From NCBI RefSeq assembly GCF_024734895.1, contig NZ_CP091430.1, positions 6,218,501-6,282,500 on the forward strand: a stretch of 64,000 nucleotides of DNA, read 5' to 3'. Position numbers and translations under genes: made by a program. This document shows, piece by piece, positions 42,492 through 50,978 of the stretch. The DNA is from Paenibacillus spongiae (lineage in GTDB: Bacteria; Bacillota; Bacilli; Paenibacillales; Paenibacillaceae). Under the pieces are notes generated by a model, which was not told where the DNA came from, ran no database searches, and saw only the letters and a list, made by a program, of their open reading frames with translations. Numbering within the stretch: position 1 is the first letter of the stretch; each line of letters begins with the position of its first letter.

Positions 42492-43829
42492 ATGAAAGAA
42501 CTAGAGAAAAGCGATTTGAAACAAAAACTCTTTGGGGGCAAACGCCGGATATTAAGTATATTCTTGTTGGGATGTTTGCTAGGAGCATGCCTACTATCAT
42601 GGTTTGGATTACTAGACAACGATATGCCCGTTTTAGCAGGACCAAAAAAGGTTTCTCAAAATCCAGTTATTTATCTTAGGGAGACCTATGCCTCAACTGA
42701 TGTCAATGTTGTCGCATACTCCCATCAGACGGGGGAAGAGCTTTGGACGAAGAGTAGTCAATATACCCATACAGATTATTTACAACGGAGTAATGGTCTG
42801 AGTTATGTACTAGATGGAGAGGTGATCTACTACATCTCTAAATGTAAGTTATATTCCGTTAATGCTACTACTGGTCAGACAATCTGGGAGCAAGATCTCT
42901 ATCGAAATGGCCAAACGTTTTGTTATGGCAAAGTACTCCTTGATAAAGCCTTCAATCGGATATATGTTGTGGGAACTGTAAGCACCGAAGCGATCCAAGA
43001 AATCCCCACGGAGCCAGGAGAAATGCCATTAAGACAATTGCCCTCAACTTCTGAACCAAGGCTTCTAGCCTTCCAAACAAGCACGGGAAATCAGCTTTGG
43101 CAGAACAATACCATTGGGTATTCTGTCTTTGAAGGCATGTTTATTAGTATGGCCCCCTTTGTGGTGAACAATGGATTCATTTATACAACCCAATCCCCTT
43201 TTAATACTACTGCTGATGATCGGAAACTTATTGCTATAAGTGGAGAAAACGGAGCGATTCTCTGGAAAGATAAACGAGTTGATGAAGAAATACAATCCCT
43301 AGAGGCTGTCAATGGAGTGGTATATACATTGACGGCAGAATTAAGCGAAGATCGGGAGCATTTTGAGCGTTTCACACTTGCAGCACTGCAAAATGGGAAG
43401 GCGATCTGGTCACGTCCTTTTAAAACAGTGGCTCAGAGTTCCCTTATGATTGCAAATAACCGGATCTTTGCTCAATCATTTTTACTACAAAAAGATGGAA
43501 GCTATCGCGTCCAATTGCATGGCTACAATATCACCACAGGCAAGGAAGAGGTTTCTCGAGATCTCGGTTCGGCTGGAAGTACGGCTTCTTCCGCGATGCA
43601 AACCGATCACACCTCTATCTATATGACTTTTGATCGACAACATATAAAAGCAATTGAAACAGAAACCGGAAATGTACTTTGGACATCAGCCCATTTTGAG
43701 AACATCGGAAATGTATTGGTGGAAGGAGACAAAATCATCTTCCTAATGAGAACGAAAACCAGAGAGACGTTTCTAGTCGCCCTTGATAGCACAACAGGGC
43801 AAACAGCTTGGCAGCAACCCTTACCTTAA
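42492..43829 (+). CDS. PQQ-like beta-propeller membrane-anchored protein
   Basis: The start is ATG 42492, with AAGGAAG 6 bases upstream; 445 residues. N-terminal membrane helix (ILSIFLLGCLLGACLLSWFG), then blades with the PQQ-like Trp docking motif repeated: TGEELWTKS, TGQTIWEQD, TGNQLWQN, NGAILWKD, NGKAIWSR, TGNVLWTS, TGQTAWQQ. Catalytic quinoprotein residues are not evident, so it is probably a structural or binding propeller on the outer membrane face. Single gene. Confidence 0.82.
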   Translation: MKELEKSDLKQKLFGGKRRILSIFLLGCLLGACLLSWFGLLDNDMPVLAGPKKVSQNPVIYLRETYASTDVNVVAYSHQTGEELWTKSSQYTHTDYLQRSNGLSYVLDGEVIYYISKCKLYSVNATTGQTIWEQDLYRNGQTFCYGKVLLDKAFNRIYVVGTVSTEAIQEIPTEPGEMPLRQLPSTSEPRLLAFQTSTGNQLWQNNTIGYSVFEGMFISMAPFVVNNGFIYTTQSPFNTTADDRKLIAISGENGAILWKDKRVDEEIQSLEAVNGVVYTLTAELSEDREHFERFTLAALQNGKAIWSRPFKTVAQSSLMIANNRIFAQSFLLQKDGSYRVQLHGYNITTGKEEVSRDLGSAGSTASSAMQTDHTSIYMTFDRQHIKAIETETGNVLWTSAHFENIGNVLVEGDKIIFLMRTKTRETFLVALDSTTGQTAWQQPLP

Positions 43830-43903
43830 TCCTTAATAACTTTTTTGGGCAGTGTTCATCTGAACCTGTCCTTTTCTGACGATTCATTGAAAAAGTCCCC
43901 CTC

Positions 43904-44203
43904 TCTATTCAGTATTTGGATAGATCATGGTAACTTTTGATATTTTGAATTCACCAATCACAGTTTTACCGTTAACATCGTATAAAGGGATTGTGCGGCT
44001 TGCCGGAGTGTTATGTTGTTGTTCCAATGCTTCAGTAGGATTCTCGGCATCTTACCGTCTAGATCTGTTTTCAGCACATACCCCTCTATACCGTCCACAC
44101 CAAATGCTTTTATTAATATCGAGAGCCACGACCCCTTGCAGATCAAAGAGAGAGACTTGTCGGGAATGAGTCTAGTTCTTGTCAACTTCGGAAATGGGAT
44201 CAA
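43904..44203 (-). pseudogene. Frameshifted gene tail, unknown family
   Basis: The frame FGVDGIEGYVLKTDLDGK continues, one frame over from about 44050, as AENPTEALEQQHNTPASRTI, PLYDVNGKTVIGEFKISK and ends at a stop at 43904. It resembles the tail of Paenibacillus secreted or anti-sigma-like proteins with a xxYDxxGKTVIGxF motif. The 5' part is lost. Confidence 0.6.
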
Positions 44204-44387
44204 GTTCTTATCATTGAGATAGTTCTTGTCACCCGATAACCCTCGCCCCCAAAAGGACGAAAGACTTCAATTGAAGAATGCTCTGAATTGTACTCTACTC
44301 TGCCAGTAATCTTTCTTAGGGATAAATCAAATATCTTCCGGGCATACTTCCGTACGACACGGTAAATTTAATTGGAGAGTGTTAGGG

Positions 44388-44948
44388 ATGAACAAAAAGA
44401 TGCATTTTACGGCAGCAGTCCTGCTGTTTATTGGTACAGCGCTTTCCGGTTGCGGTGCGTCGGCGGAAACATTGGCCAAGATGGAAGCGGAGGGATCAGG
44501 AATGATCCGTATCGGCATCATCAACACCAAAGGCGAGACAATCGGGTTGGCGAGACTGACTGAGCAGGTAGACGGCGTACATATCAAAATCGAAGCATCC
44601 AAGCTGTCGCCAGGAAAGCATGGCTTCCATGTCCATGAGTACGGTTTGTGTGAAGGACCGGATTTCAAAACGGCGGGTGCTCACCTGAATCCGGAAGGTC
44701 GTCAGCACGGTTTCTTAAATTCGAAAGGATCGCATGATGGAGATCTACCGAACCTTGAAGTAGGACCGGAAGGAACTGCGAAAGCGGAATTCGTTGACAA
44801 TAGGATGACCCTTGCCAAGAGCAAGCCAAATTCCTTACTGAAACAAGGTGGCACATCGCTTGTCATTCATGAAGGGGCAGACGATTACAGAACCGATCCG
44901 GCCGGAAACTCCGGCGCACGGATTGCTTGCGGGGTTATTAAGCAATAA
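44388..44948 (+). CDS. Cu/Zn superoxide dismutase-like lipoprotein
   Basis: The start is ATG 44388 with GGAGAG about 10 bases upstream; 186 residues. Lipoprotein signal ending TALSGCG. SOD fold with metal-ligand segments HGFHVHEYG, GAHLNPEGRQHG, SHDGDLPNL and LVIHEGADDY, and a Cys pair (YGLCEG, RIACGV) for the disulfide. The full set of His/Asp ligands appears present, so it may dismutate superoxide at the cell surface; some Bacillus homologues (YojM) lack part of the copper site. Confidence 0.85.
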   Translation: MNKKMHFTAAVLLFIGTALSGCGASAETLAKMEAEGSGMIRIGIINTKGETIGLARLTEQVDGVHIKIEASKLSPGKHGFHVHEYGLCEGPDFKTAGAHLNPEGRQHGFLNSKGSHDGDLPNLEVGPEGTAKAEFVDNRMTLAKSKPNSLLKQGGTSLVIHEGADDYRTDPAGNSGARIACGVIKQ

Positions 44949-44950
44949 CG

Positions 44951-44991
44951 AAAAATCCGATGGAAGCGGCACTCGCAGACATCGGATTTTT
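44951..44991 (+). terminator. Terminator after the SOD gene
   Basis: AAAAATCCGATG ... CATCGGATTTTTC, 12-base stem. Confidence 0.85.
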
Positions 44992-44996
44992 CTGCT

Positions 44997-45235
44997 TAAC
45001 TCGAACCGGCTTATTTGAGAAAAGATTACCAACCAAGAATATTGAAGTTGTTCTGGAACTTCCAATTTGATGTGAACTTCGATATGAGATTACTGGAGTT
45101 TCGGCTCAAAACTAATAAACTTGACACCTAAACACCTTTCATTGTTTGGTAAAATGGAAATTGTCGAGATACATTGATCTTCATAAGTTCTTGTCACCCG
45201 ACACCTCTTGTTGTTGTTGTGGCTTGCAGACCGAT
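44997..45235. other. Intergenic region with a short dispersed repeat
   Basis: AGTTCTTGTCACCCGA occurs here at about 45186 and also at 44224. No gene seen. Confidence 0.35.
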
Positions 45236-45841
45236 TTAGCCGGGGACCACTCTTCGGGCAAACAAATAATGCTCGTACCAATACTCCCCTTCCTTCTGGT
45301 CTTTATGGATATTGCTGATGATGACGCCGATTCCTTGTTCGTACGTATGTAGTATTTTTCCGTCCCCCATATAAATGCCCACGTGTCGTACTTTATTCAA
45401 GCCGGTCTCGTTCGGGAAGTCCTCATCGGAAAAAAACATGAGATCTCCTTTACGCAAATTGATAAACGAGATTTCTTCGCCTTGAACAGCCTGCTCTCTC
45501 GAGTTATACCCCAGCTCGATCCCCTGCTTGCCGTACAAATACTGCACATAGGAAGAACAATCGAACGCCTTGTCGTTAAATCGTTCCGCGCCGAAAACGT
45601 ATGGCGTCCCCATATAACTAACCCCCTCGGCAATAATCGCGTCAGACGTCTTTTCCCATTCGGGCGCATCCACCGCTTCGTTTATTTTGAAAGGTTTCGT
45701 TTCTTGCACCGCATGAGGCCCGATCCCCTCCTTTTCACTGGCTTGAGGCTCTTTCTTGTACTGACAAGCCGATAAGACGCCAAAACCGCATGCGATCACG
45801 AGAAGCCAAACGGATGCACGCTTGTACATTTTACCTTTCAT
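45236..45841 (-). CDS. NlpC/P60 peptidoglycan endopeptidase lipoprotein
   Basis: The start is ATG 45841 with GGAGG 8 bases upstream; 201 residues. Lipoprotein signal to VLSACQ. NlpC/P60 domain ~75-200: catalytic Cys in KAFDCSSYVQYLYG, His in VRHVGIYMGDG, third residue in LHTYEQG. Cleaves gamma-D-Glu-mDAP type bonds in stem peptides outside the membrane. A terminator for upstream transcription lies just before it. Confidence 0.88.
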   Translation of the reverse strand: MKGKMYKRASVWLLVIACGFGVLSACQYKKEPQASEKEGIGPHAVQETKPFKINEAVDAPEWEKTSDAIIAEGVSYMGTPYVFGAERFNDKAFDCSSYVQYLYGKQGIELGYNSREQAVQGEEISFINLRKGDLMFFSDEDFPNETGLNKVRHVGIYMGDGKILHTYEQGIGVIISNIHKDQKEGEYWYEHYLFARRVVPG

Positions 45842-45921
45842 TCCTGTCGCCTCCTGTCGTAATAATGAATTATTTTGCGTCGGACATTCCGAAATATTCA
45901 TTTGCGACATTAAACAAAAAA

Positions 45922-45942
45922 AAGCCGCGATAAACGCGGCTT
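45922..45942 (-). terminator. Terminator upstream of the NlpC/P60 gene
   Basis: AAGCCGCG - TTTAT - CGCGGCTT followed by a T-run in the minus direction. Confidence 0.75.
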
Positions 45943-45957
45943 GAATTCCCTTCCCTC

Positions 45958-45998
45958 ACAGAAACCCCACGTCATGTTGAGACATGGGAGTGTGAATC
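45958..45998. repeat. Possible IS200/IS605 end remnant
   Basis: CCCCACGTCATGTTGAGACA TGGGAG forms the kind of imperfect hairpin seen at IS605 ends, but no transposase is attached. Confidence 0.3.
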
Positions 45999-46052
45999 GC
46001 TAAGGGCTAGATGGAGACGTACACAAGTGGAAGGATATGGGTGATGGATACC

Positions 46053-46180
46053 TCACCTCTGTTCCCGCATGCCCCGTTCTACTTCCCCAGCCACTGGCTC
46101 CTCCGTGTAACGAATTTCAAAACCATGGCCATCATCTGAAATAGCGGTTATTTCTACTCCCTTTTTCTTTTAAGTACCGA
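46053..46180 (-). pseudogene. C-terminal fragment of a small unknown protein
   Basis: RYLKEKG, then one frame over GVEITAISDDGHGFEIRYTE and EPVAGEVERGMREQR, stop at 46053. No start codon. Family unknown. Confidence 0.4.
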
Positions 46181-46195
46181 TATTTCGTCAAAAAA

Positions 46196-46579
46196 TCACT
46201 TCTGTATAATCTGAATAAGGTTGCCGCATGTATCGTCGAAGACAGCTATTGTGAGTTCACCCATTTTTGTCGGCCCCATAGTAAACTTCACGCCGTTTTC
46301 CAATAGTCGTTTGTACTCTTTATTAATATCTGCAACGCCAAACATTGTTGCTGGAATGCCATCGGCAGATATCTTCTTTTGATACTCTTTGGCTGCAGGG
46401 TGGTCATTCGGTTCGAGTAAAAGCTCGGTACCGTCTTGTTCATCAGGAGAAACAAGCGTTATCCACCTAAATTTTCCGACTGGAACGTCATGCTTTTTTA
46501 CAAAGCCCAGCTTTTCTGTATAAAACTCCAATGCCTTGTCTTGATCTTGAACGAATATACTGGTAACAATAATTTTCAT
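46196..46579 (-). CDS. VOC/glyoxalase-superfamily protein
   Basis: 127 residues. Two beta-alpha-beta-beta-beta repeats: MKIIVTSIFVQDQDKALEFY, TEKLGFVKKHD, then GVADINKEYKRLLENGVKFT and VFDDTCGNLIQIIQ. Metal-ligand positions are only partly kept. The ArsR regulator about 100 bases upstream on the same strand is a common partner of such VOC genes, so co-transcription is likely. Confidence 0.82.
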   Translation of the reverse strand: MKIIVTSIFVQDQDKALEFYTEKLGFVKKHDVPVGKFRWITLVSPDEQDGTELLLEPNDHPAAKEYQKKISADGIPATMFGVADINKEYKRLLENGVKFTMGPTKMGELTIAVFDDTCGNLIQIIQK

Positions 46580-46680
46580 AATGTTTACTCCTCCTTTGAT
46601 ATTTGCGACGTTAGTACTCTGCTAACAATCTGGCTCCAATCAGAAAAACCTATACATTAATCAAATGTTTTTAATTAAGA

Positions 46681-46959
46681 TTACTCTATCCATCCTTTCA
46701 GCAAATTTTTAAGTGGTTCGTTGTTGAATATAACCACTCGAAATTTTCCCTTTTTTTCTGATTTTACGAGCCCTGCATTCTCCAAAGCAGCAATATGTTT
46801 AGCAATCGCCTGTCGCGAAATGGAAAGGTCGTGCTTCATAATGAGACGTACCGTAAGTTCATACAACGTCATCTCGTTGCGTTCGGATAGTTCGTCTAAA
46901 ATAAGCCGCCGAGTCGAGTCGCCAAGTGCTTTAAATATAGCGTCTTTGTCCCCATTCAT
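46681..46959 (-). CDS. ArsR-family helix-turn-helix regulator
   Basis: 92 residues from ATG 46959. Winged helix: KALGDSTRRLILDELSERNE, LSISRQAIAKHIAALENAGL, VKSEKKGKFRVVIFNNEPL. No metal-binding Cys pair, so it is the metal-independent branch often paired with VOC or SRPBCC genes. Two near-identical palindromes lie directly upstream and suggest autoregulation. Confidence 0.85.
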   Translation of the reverse strand: MNGDKDAIFKALGDSTRRLILDELSERNEMTLYELTVRLIMKHDLSISRQAIAKHIAALENAGLVKSEKKGKFRVVIFNNEPLKNLLKGWIE

Positions 46960-46972
46960 ATACCGAGTATAT

Positions 46973-47017
46973 GCAACCATGCGGTTGCTTGTCAAGTATA
47001 AGCAACTATGTGGTTGC
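46973..47017. promoter_or_regulatory. Operator pair upstream of the ArsR gene
   Basis: GCAACCATGCGGTTGC (46973-46988) and GCAACTATGTGGTTGC (47002-47017), each an inverted repeat, 29 bases apart, 14-58 bases before the start codon. Confidence 0.7.
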
Positions 47018-47054
47018 TTGTTCGAGGAACCGTATTATGCAGCCTGAACAGAAA

Positions 47055-47131
47055 TAGTTAGATAAGAAAACGGCAGCCCTATATGCTGGCTGCCGTTTCT
47101 TCTTGTTTATTGAGCTATCGTACCCGTTAGA
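47055..47131. repeat. HR repeat copy 13
   Basis: AGTTAGATAAG - AAACGGCAGCC...GGCTGCCGTTT - TTATTGAGCTATCGTACCCG TTAG. Confidence 0.8.
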
Positions 47132-47226
47132 GCATTGAAATAAGCGATATCCGGACGGTTAATACTACATCTCCTCTTCGTATCGCGGAGCCGTCGATGA
47201 TTTTGGATTTATCCACGATCCCTAGT

Positions 47227-48090
47227 TTATTTCATATTCGTTTTTTTCCATTCTTCATGACTCCGGTAAACCCTTTTCCATAATGCGTCACGTTCAATAG
47301 AATCATAATCAACCAGTCGTTCGCCGAAAATATCACCTAATGCGTCAAGCCATTGTGTTTTGAATTGAAGCTCTGACTTAACTATACCACTACTGTTTCG
47401 CTCACTAAGCATACAGCCGCGAAGCTCAAAACTGCCGACCGCATTCCGTTGACGAACCAGGAACACATTCATCCATGGGGAATCTGCGGAGATGCTGTAA
47501 TATTCATGATTCGTCCGAAATGTCCCCATATCATGTACAACCTCGGGAGCAACATCCACGCCAACAAAAGAAGCCGTTGGGTCATGTTCCAATCGCCATC
47601 CATTTGGGGCTACAGAAGAAGCAGCTACCTTGTACAGAAACGGTCCCTGTAAATACTCTCCAGCTTTCAAAGGTAATGGTTCATACGGCATGTCACCGAG
47701 ACCAACATCTGCGATCCAAATCTCTTTTTCTCCCGCCTCATTCAATAGATTAACCGTCATTCCAACATGAAAACTGTTAATTCTGGGATCTTCACCCCTC
47801 GGTTGAACGCCAGCCCTATGCAAGAACACCTGATATCCTAAGGCACGAAGTAGGATGCTGAATGCCCCGTTCAAGTGGAAACAGTAACCGCTTCGTCCCC
47901 TGAGGATGTGCGCGATAGATGCATTTACATCAATGGATACCGATCTTCCGGCATAAATATCCACTGTCTCCCATGGCACGTTCGTCACATGAGCTCGGTG
48001 AAGCGCAAATAAAAATGAACGGGTAGGCGACTCTATGTCACAAATGCCAATCCGATGTAAATATGCTTTGATTTCCTCGGCCGTCAGCAC
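47227..48090 (-). CDS. Arylamine N-acetyltransferase
   Basis: 287 residues. The Cys-His-Asp triad is visible: RGRSGYCFHLNGAFSILLRA (Cys ~70), NSFHVGMTV (His ~108), WIADVGLGDMPYEPLPL (Asp ~125). Transfers acetyl from acetyl-CoA to arylamines and hydrazines; cytoplasmic. The leader before the start contains hairpins and a terminator (48135-48250), suggesting attenuation. Lies between two HR units. Confidence 0.88.
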   Translation of the reverse strand: MLTAEEIKAYLHRIGICDIESPTRSFLFALHRAHVTNVPWETVDIYAGRSVSIDVNASIAHILRGRSGYCFHLNGAFSILLRALGYQVFLHRAGVQPRGEDPRINSFHVGMTVNLLNEAGEKEIWIADVGLGDMPYEPLPLKAGEYLQGPFLYKVAASSVAPNGWRLEHDPTASFVGVDVAPEVVHDMGTFRTNHEYYSISADSPWMNVFLVRQRNAVGSFELRGCMLSERNSSGIVKSELQFKTQWLDALGDIFGERLVDYDSIERDALWKRVYRSHEEWKKTNMK

Positions 48091-48134
48091 ATCTTATCCC
48101 CCCATTTATATTGGTTGTTTCTTAATTGGCATAG

Positions 48135-48250
48135 AAAAAAAAACACGCCTAGACCTAAGGTCCTGCGCGCTGGTATGTCGCAGGGTAGGCAGCGCTAAAA
48201 GCGTTACCCACCCCTTAGTACTAAGGAATGTGTTAACGCTACTCGTGATA
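48135..48250 (-). promoter_or_regulatory. Possible transcription attenuator in the NAT leader
   Basis: Reading toward the NAT gene: palindrome CCTTAGTACTAAGG, stem GGGTAACGC...GGTAGGCAGCGC-type, then AGGACCTTAGGTCT ending in nine T's about 45 bases before the start codon. CTAAGG of the first hairpin could pair with CCTTAG of the last, so exclusive structures are possible. No known riboswitch recognised. Confidence 0.4.
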
Positions 48251-48356
48251 ATAATAGTCTTTGAATAATCGGATCACCATATGCATCCATCCTCAATCAC
48301 AGCAATCTTGTGGTTATTATAACCCCAACCTTACATCGAAGACAATATGATGAATT

Positions 48357-48412
48357 AAGTTATCCTACCCGTTAGTTGAGAAAAAGGCAGCCGAATGTAC
48401 GGCTGCCGGTTG
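48357..48412. repeat. HR repeat copy 14
   Basis: GTTATCCTACCCGTTAGTTG - AAAAAGGCAGCCGAATGTAC GGCTGCC. The right motif is missing. Confidence 0.7.
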
Positions 48413-48534
48413 AGGCGAATTAAGGTCGAACATGGCGATGATTACGACGTCGGCAACGTTATAGCGTTCGTAACCGATTGAACTTATAAAGAAAAAAATA
48501 CCCATTCGTTAGGTGTCTTTGAGCTACTGCCGGA

Positions 48535-49122
48535 CTAATCTTCTAGTACAATTTCGATACGCGCAAGGACACCAGCTGGATTATTGACGCTTCTGTTTGC
48601 ATTTGACGGAAAGTTAAAAGCGGCGATCACAATATCATTTGCACCTCTCCGAAGGAAACGCCTAATATTAAACGTTCTTCCCGTATTAAAGAATGAAGCA
48701 TTGTCCTGCGGATTGTCGATAACTACCGACCGTCCATTTATTAAAACGATGGCAAAGTTATCAACGGACAGGAATAAGCTAGCTCTCTCAATATCGTTTC
48801 CAATCGTAAATCTTCTGGCGACCACAGCAGCAGGACCGTTAGGGTCATTTCTTCCCCAAACATACGATTCACCGGCTCGCGGCGCTACCCATGCCGGATT
48901 TCGCTCGATTTCAAGTGCATTTACCCAATTTCGATCCGTACTTATCCTCCTCGTTCTTTGACTAATAACAACCGGTTTTCGTGTATTCAATGATCTTTGT
49001 GCGGCAAGCATCATTCTCATTGCCTTTGCAACGCTACTCGCCCGGATTCCGTTATGTCTTCTAGGTGCTTGTAGTTGTTTGACCGTATTATTTGCCTTTC
49101 TTATGACTGTTCTTTTGTGCAT
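48535..49122 (-). CDS. Unrecognised protein with jelly-roll-like domain and basic N-terminus
   Basis: The start is ATG 49122 with GGAGG 9 bases upstream; 195 residues. The first ~65 residues are basic and Arg-rich (HKRTVIRKANNTVKQL) with no signal peptide. The rest resembles a galactose-binding-like beta sandwich (RASLFLSVDNFAIVLINGRS, RRFLRRGANDIVIAAFNFPS). Function unknown; binding of carbohydrate or a surface is a guess. Confidence 0.55.
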   Translation of the reverse strand: MHKRTVIRKANNTVKQLQAPRRHNGIRASSVAKAMRMMLAAQRSLNTRKPVVISQRTRRISTDRNWVNALEIERNPAWVAPRAGESYVWGRNDPNGPAAVVARRFTIGNDIERASLFLSVDNFAIVLINGRSVVIDNPQDNASFFNTGRTFNIRRFLRRGANDIVIAAFNFPSNANRSVNNPAGVLARIEIVLED

Positions 49123-49340
49123 TTCATGCTTCCTCCTTTTTTTTAAACGAATCCTTAACATATATATGAGTCCATGGATCTAATGGTTATGGACAAATGA
49201 TTAGTCAAATCGCTCAATTTCCTCAAATGAAAATAGACCCCCGTTAAAACGGAGATCTGTCTCACATTTTGCTTGGTGACCATAGAATCAAACCTGCTAC
49301 ATACATACACGCAAACACAGGCACTTAATTCCCTACGTTA

Positions 49341-49429
49341 AACTGCCCGCTAGTTAAAGTAAACGGCAGCCGAATGTACGGCTGCCGTTGATTTCTTTTT
49401 TATTGAGCTACCGTTCCCGTTAGCGGAAT
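49341..49429. repeat. HR repeat copy 15
   Basis: AACTGCCCGCTAGTTAAAGT - AAACGGCAGCCGAATGTACG GCTGCCGTTT-like hairpin - TTATTGAGCTACCGTTCCCG TTAG. Nothing else is seen in 49123-49509. Confidence 0.85.
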
Positions 49430-49509
49430 GTTCTTGATTTGCCCCCCGACAAATGCGAATTTTCCGACTCTTTGAGTTCTACTACTATTTGCTGAACTTA
49501 TCAGAGTTA

Positions 49510-50622
49510 TTAATCTCGATAAACAATTGATTGGATTGTGTCATACCAGCCTTCACGGAGCAGAATTTGAAACGATCGGTCCGGATTTTGCTCACAAAAT
49601 TGATCCAAGGCTTCCAGCAGCTGTTGTACTCCTTCAGGATCCATTTCGCGGATTTTGTTGTAGTCCATCATTTGTACAGTAGTTGCAGCCTCCTGAAGAT
49701 GATGGCCTTGAAGAGACCCGAGATAATCATCTATCAGACGCTCCCCGGTATAATCGCAAAAGAGGAATCGTTCTTTCCAGTCATGGCTGTCTGCGCCTTC
49801 TCCCCTCCAGTGCACCATCGTCTGCCGCTCCCAAATATCCCACTTGTTCCCGTCTGGATCATACAATTGGATCTGGCGGCCACATCCTCCTCGATCATTA
49901 ATTTGATGTGATACCTTTAATCCTTGTTCGATCATTTGTCTATGCAGTTTGGAAAGTCCATTCACTTCAAACATGACGAATGCCATATGCCGTATACTAT
50001 CCGGTGCCGGGGTTTCGTGATTATATGTTTTGCGTTCCAGGGATCGAATAAAGTAGATTTCCTCTCCCGCCTCCGTCGTGGGTTGTCCCGCCTCATTCAC
50101 TGGACCACTCAATGTTTCCTTATACCACTTATATGATGCCTCCGGATCACTTGCTGGGAAGAATAGAGCTGCCACTTTAATAAAAACAGGAACTCCTTGT
50201 CGAATCGGCTGTGTCTTGGTTTTGGGATCCTGCCATACTTGAAACTTGTGCCCCTGTGGATCTTCAAAACAGAACATAAGTCCTTTACCGTTCACATCTT
50301 CCAGCGGCTCAACTTCCACGCCAGTACTGGCTATTCGCTCGTACAGTTCCTTAATGCAATCCGTCTCATAGCGAAGTGAAAACATCTCATAGGTTTGCCC
50401 AGGAATCCATTCGTCTGTTATGAAAGTATTTGTCAAACCTTTCTTCTCTACTTCATTCATAAATATAGCCTGTTGTCGAGTACCAGTTCCCGTTCCAGTG
50501 AAAGTGTTTTCATACCACGGCCATACCAAGTCCTTCCCATTATCAACTGGCATATACAAGCAATCCAACCTTTTTAGCGCAACTTTCGTAGCTGGTTCCA
50601 TAACCTTAACTGAATCGATCAA
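49510..50622 (-). CDS. Two-domain VOC protein with C-terminal helical tail
   Basis: 370 residues. Two VOC domains: ~1-135 (ALKRLDCLYMPVDNGKDLVW, MFCFEDPQGHKFQVWQDPK) and ~145-275 (FIKVAALFFPASDPEASYKW, QIQLYDPDGNKWDIWERQ). A ~90-residue helical tail follows (LQGHHLQEAATTVQMMDYNK). No metal-binding triad is fully clear. Function unknown. Confidence 0.75.
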   Translation of the reverse strand: MIDSVKVMEPATKVALKRLDCLYMPVDNGKDLVWPWYENTFTGTGTGTRQQAIFMNEVEKKGLTNTFITDEWIPGQTYEMFSLRYETDCIKELYERIASTGVEVEPLEDVNGKGLMFCFEDPQGHKFQVWQDPKTKTQPIRQGVPVFIKVAALFFPASDPEASYKWYKETLSGPVNEAGQPTTEAGEEIYFIRSLERKTYNHETPAPDSIRHMAFVMFEVNGLSKLHRQMIEQGLKVSHQINDRGGCGRQIQLYDPDGNKWDIWERQTMVHWRGEGADSHDWKERFLFCDYTGERLIDDYLGSLQGHHLQEAATTVQMMDYNKIREMDPEGVQQLLEALDQFCEQNPDRSFQILLREGWYDTIQSIVYRD

Positions 50623-50837
50623 TTCTTGTTCATTCCTTTCTAATGGTTTTATTTGATTTAGACACCACAGATCATGAAAGTAAATCCGTGCTTATGATTC
50701 GTAAACGTCGCTCACCGGAATGTAAATTCAAGTTTGAATTTCTTCTGTCGGTTTTCTCATTTCTCCCTTCAATTAATGGTATGCCCCCTTCTATTTTACC
50801 GAATGTATGTTCTCATGTAAATGATATCCTGTAAATA

Positions 50838-50920
50838 TTATCCTGTCCGTTACTTCAATGAAAAAAGCAGACTGCCGCTGCAATCTGCTCCATTCCACTA
50901 TCGTTCCTCGTTAGTTCAAT
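50838..50920. repeat. HR repeat copy 16
   Basis: TTATCCTGTCCGTTACTTCA - AAGCAGACTGCCGCTGCAAT CTGCTCC - CACTATCGTTCCTCGTTAG. In the minus direction AGCAGA...TCTGCTTTTTT is a good terminator for the gene at 50979. The rest of 50623-50837 shows no gene. Confidence 0.85.
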
Positions 50921-50978
50921 AATTCTTTGCAATCTTTATTGATTCGATCAAGGCCCTTGATATAGTTGAATACCCAGG

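Noticed and set aside
48150..48245. T-box leader before the NAT gene
   Set aside because: GGGGTGGGTAACGC loosely resembles the T-box core, but the AGGGTGGNACCGCG sequence and specifier stem are not present.
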